Source: Eudromia elegans (Eukaryota; Chordata; Aves; Tinamiformes; Tinamidae). From it: a stretch of DNA of 64,000 nt. Numbering within the stretch: position 1 is the first letter of the stretch; each line of letters begins with the position of its first letter. Both the position numbers and the translations under genes were made by a program. The stretch lies in assembly GCA_003342815.1 (NCBI GenBank), contig PTEX01000164.1:287748-351747 (forward strand). The letters run 5' to 3'. The notes below the pieces were generated by a model. The model saw nothing but the letters and a program-made list of their open reading frames with translations, was not told the DNA's origin and made no database searches. Shown here in pieces: positions 12,992 through 24,800 of this stretch.

Positions 12992-13094
12992 ACACTGAGT
13001 ATTGTGGGGGTTGTTATTTCAGCCTGTTCCTGTGTCTATTTTCTTCCTTTTATTTGCATTACAAACCAAACTGTTGAATCCAGCAAAGTCAAAG
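12992..13094 (+). other. Splice-flanked segment, candidate cryptic exon in the NRG3 intron
   Basis: A pyrimidine-rich acceptor (ending TTTATTTCAG at 12991) is followed by 103 bases and then by AAAG before GTAAAT, a reasonable donor at 13095. A second acceptor-like TTGTTATTTCAG ends at 13021, giving a 73-base alternative. One frame reads through as a hydrophobic peptide of about 34 residues. In the frame dictated by the upstream NRG3 exon, however, the longer version stops at the second complete codon (CGA CAC TGA), and the shorter one stops after 18 residues. If spliced in, it would truncate NRG3 after EGF cysteine 4. There is no expression evidence, and such pseudo-exons are common by chance in long introns. 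Confidence 0.15.
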
Positions 13095-16000
13095 GTAAAT
13101 CTTCATGAATGGAGCCTGCGTTGTCTCTTGACTTCAGATTTTATAATTTTACTATAGTGGGGGTTTTTTTCAGCTTTTGCTGGATTGAATCTTTTGACTT
13201 TACCATTTTGTTGTTTTAGATATAATCAGGCAAGAAAAAACATTTTACGCGTAAGTAGATTATGTTATGTTTACAGCAAATTGTAAATCAATTTTCTACT
13301 ATTTTACTTGTATGGTGGAATGCCTGGATCTGGTCACACAAACGATCATAAACAGGGAAATGGCTTTTTTCCTGTTACTCTTTGAAATTTGCTGTCTTTA
13401 AAATTTTGATTGAGATATGTCCATGCAAAATTTCTTCCTTGAGGTGTGTGAACTTAGCGCACATCAGTGCAGCTTGTTGCAGCAATACTCCAGGCATTCT
13501 TGTTTTAGCTACAAAGTTGCGTTCTCTTCACTCCCACTATGATTTTCTCTATAAAGTGGTTAAAATACTTTTTCCAACTTAACCCCAAGGACTCTGACTT
13601 GCAGTTTCAAACGAGTGACTCCCAAGTAGGCAGTCGGGCATCCTTCATCCACTATACTGATGAAGGGAGGATTTAAAACATTAAATTGTTTTTTTTTTTT
13701 AAAAAATGTATATAGGTGTAGATAATTCTTACCTTTTCTAAAGGTAAGAATTAGGAAGTGCAGGATATGTGTGATATCTGTTGTCATTAGTATTTCAGTA
13801 TATTCATTGCCATCACTGTATTTACTGGGCAGATCAGCAGCTGGTGGAAGTCTTTACCTTTGAGTAGAAGTCTCGTGGTAACCTTTTTAATACAATCAGT
13901 TTGGGGCAGACGTCCCACAGAGTTTTGTTTATTTGATCCACATGTGTGTTCTACACTCCCATTTTTACTTGATAGGTGTTTTTCTCTAGGCTTTTTGCCA
14001 AGGGTGGGCTCTGGGAGCACCCTTCATGCTATTAAAAGGTCTATCATTTCATCTCCTTCCTTTGAGTCCAAAATCAATACATGCTTAGAAGAATCAAAGC
14101 CTTGTCAATTATCAGACTATCAAAGTACACTTTTGAAAGATTTTCCATGCCAGGTACAGTATTTCATGCTATTTTTTAACAAAATTAGTAAATCAAGTAA
14201 TTAAACTTGCAGTAGATGAAGTAAATGAGCTCTGAGACCGGAGTTAAAAGCTGAAAGTTTCCAGTGTAATTGTAACAAGTTGTGGATCTGACATAGAAGG
14301 TTAACAGCAGCTAAAAGCTTAGCAGAAAAGGAGCACAGCGTTCAATCGATAGGGAAATTCACCAAAATAATTTTTGCTGGGTCTGAACATATGAAAGAAA
14401 TAGGGCACGCAGCAGGGACAAGGACAAATGTTAGCTTAAAATTTAAGAATCTTTATATATTTAAAAAAACTTCAAATCCACGAGATTTAATTACAAGTTA
14501 ACGGTTCGGTGTTATGAGGACAGTGGAAGAAATAGAACAAGGAATGGCTTATTCAGAATGACCTTGAAGTCTGTGTTTTGTGTAAGCTGTTAAATGTATG
14601 CAAAAACATCTAGCAAGTCAATAAAATAAAACATTGCAGTGGTCCAATATGGAAGGGCAGGACATAAATTACCACTTTAATTTTCAGTCAATACGGAAAG
14701 CGGATATGCCTGAAGCAGTAAAACATGACCTGCACACAGATGTTCTTTGCAGGGACATAACTAAATACTGCATAATCCATAAATCTGTAATAATTCTTCT
14801 GAAGACTAACGCTCTATGGTGTATTAGTTCCATGGAATTGGTACGTTTCTGGTCCTCATCAGGAATCCAGGTACCTAGCCCCAAAGTGAAGGAGCTTTCT
14901 GAATGATGATCAGTTTTAGAAAGCTTTTTGAGAGCTGGTTTTACCATTTAGAGGATGATACTGGATTTACTTCTTTTTGGTTTGAAGGTTGCAGGTCTGA
15001 TCAGCATTTGAAAAATGTTTCTGGTCTAATCCTGAAGAGCTGTCAAATCAGCACCCTGAAACTACTAATAAGGGAAAAAGGGAAGTTGAGAAGCTTGGGG
15101 AATTTTACTGGAGGGCAGAGGCTTAAATATATTCAAGGGCAATTGTTACCAAAAATTACTACTTTAAATTGACCTTTGCAGTAGATGGCCAGCTACTCAG
15201 GAAAGCAGAGTTTTGTTTTGAATTTTGAAGCACCTGAGTTAACTGAGCGTTGTAGCTGTGTTTTGATTGAACTAGTGGCAATCGGAACAGTAAAAGATAG
15301 TGAACTCTATTGCACTTTAGTAATTTAACATTTGGGTTTTTGTCTATGCCTATAAAACTCAGAATTGTAGTTCTAAACCTCCAAACACTTAATCAAAAAT
15401 TAATGGGCTAATGAGCAAAAAATGTCTCCGTAGTGGATTTAGTTTCCTAAGATTGATCTTTCAAATTTGTAGGTTTAAAAGAACAGCCAGTATTCAGATA
15501 GAGATTTCAGCATTTGGGTAAGAGGTTTTGGATTAGATCAGACTTCTGCATTGGATCTTTTTTATAGATACAACAAGCACTGGAACAAATGCACTAGAGA
15601 AGCTCGGGGAAGAAATTTATAACTCTTTGCTGAAGTGTAGTCAAGGCACAGCACAAGTTTATTGGTGCCCATTTTCTTTATTCTCTAACAGACTGTGATC
15701 TATTTTAGCTTTTGTGGTATTAGAGTATAAAATGCTTCCAATATCTGAGCAATTTGTAAGTGACATTCAATTAGTGTGTCTGAATGGCCTCTTCAGTTTG
15801 CCTTCTAGGTATCAGATGATTTAATGTCAGAACTCTGACTTTCCTGGTCTCTAAGAATATTTTCAGATTCATTTTGTACTTCATCTCTACAAAGAGTTTC
15901 ACTTTAAGATGATGTAGAAATGCATTGATGCTGTTCTATGAGCAAATTATAAGTCTGTGAAATAGATTCAAATGTTTATAAAAGCAAAAATATCAGCTGT

Positions 16001-19000
16001 AGTAGAGTGCAGAGGATCATGGTGCTCCTCTGTCACTTACTGTCGGTATCGTTTCAGGTTTTGGATGCTGTGAAGGTTTTGTAAATGCTTTTGGCATGAA
16101 GATTTAGAGAGCTCATGTAATGGGGAGGGATCCTCTCGGTTGGTCTGAGCCGCAGCGAGTGTTAAGTTGCCCTGAGGTCAGCTGAGGCCCTGCAAGGGAC
16201 AGTCACGTCACGTGAGAGCTGCAGCTGCTGTGTAGCTGCGTGTGTGTTGAGGCTAATCCCAGGTGTGCAATTAGCAAACTCTTTGCTGCCCATTGCTGTG
16301 GCACTAAAATTTTACGTGGCCTCAGAATACCTCTGAACAAATGCATAGTAGAAAAATCTACTGGTGGAGTATTAAATAGAAAAACAATCCCTCTGGCTTG
16401 GGAAGTATTTTGTTAATCTTTTCCAGGCATCTGTTATTGGCCAGGATACTTACTGGGCTAGACAGACTGTGCTCAGCAGTTAGGTTTTCTGTGACATGTG
16501 CATGTTTCCCTGCCAAGCTGGGTCCATATTACAGGTCCATATTAGTTTAAAATTCTTCTCTGTATCTTTTTTTTCCTAAATGCTTTCGTTAAGTGTAGTC
16601 AGGGGTACAACCCCTTCTTGCATCACAGGGTGGAAATCAATCCTGTCATCTTTGAGAGTCCTTTCAGAGATGGTTTTGGCCTGCACTTACCTGAAAGGAG
16701 CAGTGAAACCATAAGCAGTCTGTTGCCAGTCTGGGCCCAAAGCTTCAGCCACTGGGACACTGAGCGTGTTTGCGTAGCTGCGAGGCTGCAGAGAGAAATA
16801 AAGACAGGTACAGGAGTACCTGTACATTCCTGTGAAAAAATTACTTACGTTTCTTATTGCATGTTGTTGTTAAAAATGAAATCTTTCATTTCTTGTGTCT
16901 TTCTTATATCTCTGTCTTATTCAGCGAGTTTAGTAAGGAACTGCAGAAATGTTTTTGCTCTAGTTCTGTTTTGTAATAGAAAAGTCATAAATTGTATTTG
17001 GTTACCTTTTTATTGTTATTGTTGAGGGATGTAAATAAAACGGTGGCATAAACCACTTCCATGCAGCATTGCAAAACCCAGATGGCTAACTGATTGACTG
17101 AGAGCAAAATTGTCCTAACAGATTCATCTTTCGATGCACCCAGGTCTCTTGGTGTTAGTAGTTTTCTCAGTGTTTCTGCATCTGGAAAAAGTAGATGCAT
17201 TTTAGTTTATCTTTTTTCGTAATACCTTATAAAGTGCCCAAATTCTAAAATTATTTTAAAAGTAACTGTGATAGAGCATTTACATTTGGTTACAGATGTT
17301 AAATATTCATTTCTTGTATCAGTTACCTAGATGGCACAGAGAAAAGATGAAAGGATGTTAGTTAAAGACTAACCTATTCAGAAAAACTAAATGTAATTCA
17401 TGAAACCTAAACCAAGAGTAGAGAAAGAAATGTCACCAAAGAACTAAAAAATATTCTAGATAACAAATTGGATGCTTTAATTTACAAGATAAAAAAATGA
17501 AGAGGCTTTGTAATGTTTCCTAGAGCAAACAGATGCTGAAAATTTCTGAAAGAAACAGTGATTTTCCTGCTTTGTTTCTTTCCAGAGAACCTTTCTGATG
17601 CATACTCGAATAAATAAAGAAGGTTAAGTGCTTGTGATGCCTTTTAACAACAGGTGTTGAAGTGCATTGGGTCTTCCAGGGATTTTTGCAAACATATATG
17701 CAGTATTTGGTTGAGAAACACATGCTCTGGAGAGCTTTCACTTTGTCTCTTTAAGGCTCCTCACTTTGAATGCCAAGGCTGGGGACAAACCTACATTGCT
17801 GATGGAGAAGGGTTCCAATTCCATGAACAGGTTTTCCTCAGAATGGTCTCAGGTGGTCACTATAGCTTGCAGCTCCACCTAGTTGGAAGAGAACCTTGTT
17901 TTCCAGGAGATACCTGCTTTTAGATACCTAAAGATGCAATTACTTGAAGTTAAATTAATGACAAGGAGAGTTCACCTCTAAAAGATGTCGTGAATAGAAC
18001 CATTCTCATTTTATAAATATAAACTGTAGTGTTTTTATTTGTGTATGTGGATACAAGCCTAAGTGAATTTGTCATGTAAAAGTGGTTAAGATAAATGCAA
18101 CTTGACATAAAAATACATGTGACCTTTGGCATTTTTTCAGTCAAACACAGTTTATTACACTATAAAGCTGAAATGGGTCCATTTTTACAGAGATGAGAGT
18201 TAACACTGAACATATGTACATGACAGATTATGATTGAATATGGAATAAAAAAAATGCCAGTAATCTAGAAAATGCCCACAAAAAAAACCAAAGGAATCTA
18301 GGTGCTACCAAGTTAAACCTTTAGAAATAAGCTGAACACTTGCAGATCGTGCTTTAACCGACAATTAACATATGGATATTTGCAGTTTGTTCATGATGCA
18401 TGATGAGATTCAACTGAGCTCAGAAATAAAATTAAGAGGCGCTTCCCTGATTTTTGCAGCAATTTTCTCCAGCTGAGGAGTTGTGGGGTTGTTTTTTTTT
18501 TCCTCCTCTCTCTGAGACACAAATCTGTCCAAATGGAATAAATCAATCAAACTCACTGAGCAGTTCAGCAAGTCTCTTTCTGTCTTTATAACAGAACTTG
18601 AGGCCAAATGACAAAGATACATGTGGCTTCACTTTCAGGTTTCATATTGTAGAATTCAAGATGTAATGGGATCGTATGCTTCAGAGCAACCTCTTTCCCC
18701 CATCAAGAGTAAAGTCCTTGAGAGAGCTTCACGTGCTCATTTTTCAAACCGATCATGGTGTCTTTGTATACAAGAATACACTATCAGAGCTGATTTCTGC
18801 CAAGGCCATGCAATATGATAGTCGTAGCACATATAATTTATCTGCTCTCTCTGCTTGCTAGGAGAACCAAGGTCAAATAATTACTGGTGAAATTAATCAA
18901 AAATTTGAGGGAATAGTTTACAAACCCTTCAATGCATTCTTTTTTATCATCAATTTCCTTTTAAATTTGCTCTGGATTTCAGTAGCAAATTTGAAAACAA

Positions 19001-20640
19001 AACTGGAGCGATACTCTTTGAAACTTGCCTGTAGGTATAAAAGGAGTAATATTCCAAAACTAAGAGAATTCTCATTTCAATGAACAGTCTTTTTAGTGTA
19101 ATTTGCAGATTTTAAGTTAACTGTGTGACTTGTGTATTTGCATGTAGGTTGATTATTTATTACCTGTCAGTCTGACGGTAACTGTACAGTTTAAAAGGAA
19201 GTGGATATTAAATGTATAGTAAATCCTGCTGCTACCTCTGGACGACTTGGTGAAGGTGTGATACATACTGTGTGTGAGAAGGAAAAGACTAAGTTAACAG
19301 AGGCTGAGCTCAAACCTATTGTAAGAAAGTGCAGGAGAGCTCAGGAAGCAAAGTCCATTAAATAATAGCAGTCAAACTTCAATAACCTGCTATAAATACC
19401 TATATTTATAACTTCATTGCTAGCTTCCTCTGGCTTGTATTGTCAGAGATACAGAACAGTTAGTTTCTTATTGCCGTGCTTTGCTGCAAAGCCACGGTAT
19501 AGTCTGCTGAGGTTTTAGACCTGGAGCTATCGTTTTGTCAGTGTGGTCCTGGGCTCTGTGCCAGTTTTTAGGGGTTTATGCAGTACTGCATCTCTTGCTG
19601 CCTCATCATTTGGCTGTGCTGGTTCTCGCCTGCCTCTCTTTCAGTGAGAAACTTCAGGTCAGGTTCCCTGTGTTTCCAGCCATGTACAAGTGATGTTGAA
19701 GTTGGAGAACATCCTTTACAAGAGCCACCCTCTCCTTCAAGGGTGAGCGAAGCTGCTTGAATGGGAGCTGGTGCCTTGTCAGTCAGCTGGGCACACGAGG
19801 CTTTGGGCCGCAGAGTGGGTATTAAGGCTTTTATCTCATGGCATTGTTCTGTGTTACTGCTGATACCCTTGAATCCGTTCTCTTTGGTGCCAAGTTTGAG
19901 CTGCATAAATTGTAGAATTGCATTTTAATTTCAGCTTATTTCCCACTGCAGAAAGATAAGGGCTCCTTCTGGAAGTATTATTAGCTCTCAGCCTTGAAGG
20001 TTTCTGTTGTGATTTCAACGTTTATCCACTTCATGAATAAAAGGTTTCTGTTTTAATTCCATTAATCCTTATCACGAAAGAAACTTTTTTTCCTTGTAGC
20101 CCTTGGCACACCCAGATTCACTGCTGAGCGTGCACAGATTATTTTGGGGAGGGATCAGCAAGCAGCTTCAGAGCAAGAGTCAGCACTGGCCTTGCCTGTT
20201 GGTGTCTGTGACTTCCCCGCCTGCCATCTGCTTTGGGTTGGCCTTACTGATGTTATGCATTTGAAAGCATGTAAATGTTTGATCCTATCCTCCGGTGAAT
20301 TCTATTTCTGTTTTCTATTCTAAGTTCTATTCTTTCTGATCCTTTTAGAAATAGAGTGTGTGCAACTGGGCCTCTCCCCTGGTTGGGGGATAGTCTGTCC
20401 ATACAGTGGAATTGTGACTGCATTGGCTGTTTCACGTAGTTTCCAGAAAATGCAGCAGAGGTGAAATGGGAGGCCATCCTGATCTTGGACAGATTTGGGA
20501 AGTACCAGAGTTTTGGGGCTGGAGTTTGAAAAAGAAGTCATAAATTCCGTGTGGAGAAATAAATTCTTGTGCAGAATTGGATTCAGAGGGGTATTTGACC
20601 TTCTAAAAGCTGCTCTGCTCAAGTTCAGTGCTGGCAAGCA
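13095..20640 (+). other. NRG3: NRG3 intron; no gene seen
   Basis: This is AT-rich intronic DNA. The only structured items I can support are the perfect hairpin at 13723-13753 and a small cluster of CACGTCA, CACGTG and CAGCTG motifs near 16.2 kb. An octamer-type ATTTGCAT occurs near 19.14 kb. Short open frames are scattered and unrecognised. I see no recognisable CR1, LTR or DNA transposon. Confidence 0.8.
13723..13753. repeat. Perfect 14-bp inverted repeat (hairpin) with 3-base loop
   Basis: The arm TAATTCTTACCTTT (13723-13736) is exactly complementary to AAAGGTAAGAATTA (13740-13753), with loop TCT. It lies just 3' of a T-run/A-run junction at about 13688-13706. The stem is too short for a microRNA precursor. 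It could be a small palindrome made by template switching during replication, or the remnant of a MITE-like element. Confidence 0.9.
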
Positions 20641-20684
20641 CAGTCATCCTTAGAGTCATCTGGGTGACTCGCTAGGCTGGGTGT

Positions 20685-20900
20685 TTGTGCGTTGTGCTGG
20701 CCCTGTCCCTCGGAAGGGCTTTGAAGGGACCGTAAAGCGCGAGAGGAGGAGCTGGCGCCGCCAACCGGCTGCCTCGGCCGCCGGGCCGGCCTCAGCCCTT
20801 GGTGGGAGAGGAGGCGCGGGCTGCGGCGGCCGCCCCGACAGCAGCCTGCCCCTGGGAGAGATTTTCCGTCCTGGTGGTCACGGTTGGTGTCCTCGTGTCA
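20685..20900. promoter_or_regulatory. Short CpG-rich patch inside the NRG3 intron
   Basis: By eye I count about 20 CpGs in about 200 bases at roughly 70 percent GC, including a GCGGCCGC octamer at 20825-20832, in the middle of AT-rich intron. A short + strand frame (20681-20920) crosses it but matches nothing I know. The patch is at the lower size limit for a CpG island. It could be an intragenic promoter or enhancer, or the CpG island of an unrecognised retroposed sequence. No TATA box stands out. Confidence 0.4.
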
Positions 20901-21831
20901 CATGTTGGCTGACAAAGTAGGAATTCGCTGCATTTCTGGACTGACCTTTTCCTGATCCTTTTAGTGAAATACCACTTCTTTTTTGCAGTAGTCTCCCTAA
21001 TTAGATTTTCAGCACATCTTTGCTTATTAAGGAAAGCGAATAAAACCTGGTGCTATAGTTTCTCAGGGGCTATTAGTTCGCTGCCTGTAGCAGTGGATTT
21101 CATTTTGCAGAAGACTTTCTGGTAATGTTCTTTTGTGGTTAAAATTATGAATATGAGATAAAAAAAATACAAGTTACCAACACGTGGAGGAAAAACTCTA
21201 GTTTAGCTTCTGGCAAATTCTTTTTGCCTTTAAATAAAAGCATGCATGAGTAGAAGTAGTAGTTCTGTTCAAGGGTAAGGAATTATATTATAATGTATTC
21301 TGTATAATGTTTAAAAAAAAAGTTTATTAATAAAATTAAATACCGAGACCAGAATAATGCAATTCTGAAAGATATCTACCCTTTTACCTTATTTATTTTA
21401 AAATGCTTTTGTAAGCCTTTATCACAGCTCACAAATCGGCTTATGGATTAAATTGGTTATTTAAATACAGCTAGCTGTGTGAGAGCAACAGTACTGGCAT
21501 TTAGTTGATCTGTGGTTAAAAAGTAGTTCTAGGACATGTGAAACATACCTTTTTGCCCAGATAGGATACATTTTAAAATATAATTATGTTTTAAAATAAA
21601 TCACTGAAAAAATGCATTTTTATTGGAATTATATTCAAAATTTTGTAATGCTTATGCCTGAGACAGCTTGTCAGAAATGCTTTCACCAATCACTATTTCA
21701 CTGAGGCAGAAGCTTTTTTTTAGTGTAAATTCTTCACTACTTTTGGAATAATCATTTGGCGAGAAGATTTCTTTCAGAAGGAAAGACTAAAAAGATATTT
21801 TAGTTCATCGGAGTTCATTTCTTTATGCATG

Positions 21832-21851
21832 TTATATATATGTATATATAG
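21832..21851. repeat. AT dinucleotide-type repeat
   Basis: Alternating TA sequence with single G interruptions. Simple sequence only. Confidence 0.7.
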
Positions 21852-24800
21852 TATGTGTACAATCTAATAAAAGCTTTACATTTTCTAGCAAGACACTGTG
21901 TTCCCTGGAGAGGAAGTGCAGGGAAGATGAGTCAGTGTTGAATTGAAAAACTGAGTGGAATACAGATTGCTGGAGAAGAAAGATGTTAGGTGGATACTTT
22001 GCTCTGAAACTGTTTTTTTCTTTTCCCCTTGTTTCTGCCATATTGTCTGGGCAGCTTATAGCAAAGTCACTTTACCCCGGCTTTTTGGCCATCATCACTA
22101 ATCACACATTTCTTGAGCACCTGACTTAAAGCTTCTGTTTTATGTAAGAGGTGATACACAGCGATCAGTGAGTCGGCTGCTGGACTTAAGGCCTCAGGAG
22201 AAAGAAGTGCTGGTGGCTGGTGCTTGGGGAACTCGCTCACAGGAACACCGCGAGGAGTAGGGAGCGCATGGGAGATGTGCACGGGTTGGGCTAGCCCAGC
22301 CCCTTGCTCCCGGAGCACTCGTGGTGGGTGTAGCTAACGCTTCTCGGCACCTTTCCCGTTGACGTTTTGTGACTTACAAGGCCACAGAGGGCACTTCGCT
22401 CTAGGTGACCTGTTCAGTGCTAAACCACCCCCATTGGAAAAGCTCAGCTTTCTCTTACCTTCCTTTTCCAAGCCTTTTCTGGCTTACTGAGGGTAGTCTT
22501 TAATTTTTCTTCTTTCTAACACTTCAGTAAAGGTGTATAAAAATGTGTTTTCTTGAGCATTTTCCATGTGTCATCTTTACTTTCCTATTTATCCTTCTCT
22601 TACCTAAGAGAAGTTCTTTCCTTTTTGACAGTAGTCTCTTTCCAGGAGAGGAGGTGGTATCCTACACACAGAAAAATGAAGTCTCTGAGTATAAGTGAAA
22701 TTTAATATTCAATTTTATAGTTTGGAAACAATGCAAATTTCATTTAACCAAAATACTGCAAAGCTGTTGAACGTGTCATCTTTTAAAGTTGCTTCCATTA
22801 AATTAGCATGTATACATACATGCTATTCTAGCATGTTTGCATTCAGTTTAATCTGGCATAATCTTTGCTTGAAAGCAAAATAAAGCCTTTACAGTAGAAG
22901 AAGAACCACTGAGGATGGAAGGTAAACTCCAAGGGTTTATGTGCTCAAGATGATAAACAGGAGCAATTGTTGACTTGGTTATCAGTTTCTGAGATTTTCC
23001 TTTTGCAGAAGCTTGTGTCAGTAATGTTACCTCCAGAGACCCTTCAGGAAATGTAGAGTGAATGTCTGTGCCACTGATACCCAAAACTTGGACCCTATGA
23101 AAGGTTACCCTGAGGTAAACTGAAAATGAAAATGTAGTTTGATAAGAAAATATTTCCACCACATAAGGGAGATGCATTAAAATTCATTTTCCTGCAGGTG
23201 TGTTCTTTTTCCTCCCTTGAAAGAACGGGGAAAAAGCAGAGTGTCAGAATCTGCATTTAAATTAAGATACTTCATGTGAGAGGGAATGACAAGATACATT
23301 TTTTAATGCTTAGTGAAATCTTACAGTAATTTTTTTCATGTGTGAACAAAATTTTGCTATAGCTTCACACCAGTGTTAGGTTGCATGTGATTTAGTAAAA
23401 CCTATAAGAGAGCTTCTGAAACTGTTTAACAAGCACAGCGATGTTTTATTCTTGTAGAATGTTTTCTTGTAAGAAAATCAAGAATACCTTGCAAAAGAAT
23501 ATGGGTGTGGGTTGAGTTAAGCAGGGCTTTTGCATGTTAGAAATAAATTACTTATTACTTCATCACATGCCCAGGAAGTTTTTGTTTTAATTTTTTATTT
23601 TAAATTGATGGCTCTCTGATCTGTGCTATCATTTGCAAAACCCCACAAGCTATTTGTCCTTAGATAAAGAATTCATTCTGCTGTTACTGTGTTTGCCATG
23701 TCATGATAGGGATCAGAAATCAGTTTGGTGAACAAAGTGAGGGTTACCAGCTCTGAGCAACTGTATTTGGAAATCCGTATCAGATATTTGTTGGCCATTT
23801 ACTCTGGTTGCATGCAAGGTCCTGTCTACTTTGTGCAGTAGTTTTCTTGGTACGTCAGTGGGCATTCAATTGTGTATCTGAATTCATCCAGAATTTCAAA
23901 TGCTTGAATAATCATTCTAGTCCCTCTAAAATGTAATTAAATATTTATCATTTTTCTGACAGGAAATATGACTGATTTGTTCACAAATCTGATGCACTCT
24001 TTCAGATAAAACTCCCCCTTGGTTATAATAGATCACCTCTCAGAATTCATGTTATTCTACCCTGGGAAGAGTAGTATTTTATAAGTCTAAGCACAAGTGG
24101 TTTAACCCTTCTTACATTTATTAATCAAACTGTCTTTATAAAAGCTTGCATTTACATTAACTTCAAAGAAGTATTGTCATATTCAGGAAATAAAAGCGAT
24201 TTAAAAAAAAAAAAGAAAGGAAAATAAGAAAAGCAAACCTCTAGAAAGCAGCTCGACTTCATGGCAAGTCATTTCAGCGTGAATCACACCTTTGGGGAGC
24301 TGTCATGCTTTCTTGCATGTCTACAGTCATCACTGACCTTCCCATCCACCGCCTCCTCCACCCCCAAAAATCATACTTATTTTCTTTCTTCTCTATCCTA
24401 GCTATAGAGTCTAAAGCCAAACCCATTCTGTCTAGAAAACAATATTCAGAATCTTCTGGGGGAAAAATGCCTGTTCTCTAAGTTGTGCTGTTCAGGTTTT
24501 TCTTCATGTTACTATAATACAACAACAGATTGTCTTAGGCAGTTTTATATTTTTTCAATCAGGCCCTTGCAGTTTATGTTTTACAATTCAGATTTTAGTC
24601 TTGTCTTTTAAAGTGCACACATACTTGTGCCACAACTATTATCTGAGTCAGTTTTAATTCATTTTGAGAAATGTGTCACGTTTATCATCAGTTACAGTGT
24701 TATAATTGGCATCTCTTCAGGAGTGTAGGATAGTAGGCAGAAAGATGGGATAGTTTATTTACTCAAAAAGAACAGTTAGAAGTTGTTCTTTAGTGATTTA

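Noticed and set aside
13000-13094. Hydrophobic reading of the candidate cryptic exon considered as the NRG3 transmembrane exon
   Set aside because: The peptide does not resemble the NRG3 transmembrane segment and the splice phase does not fit the upstream exon.
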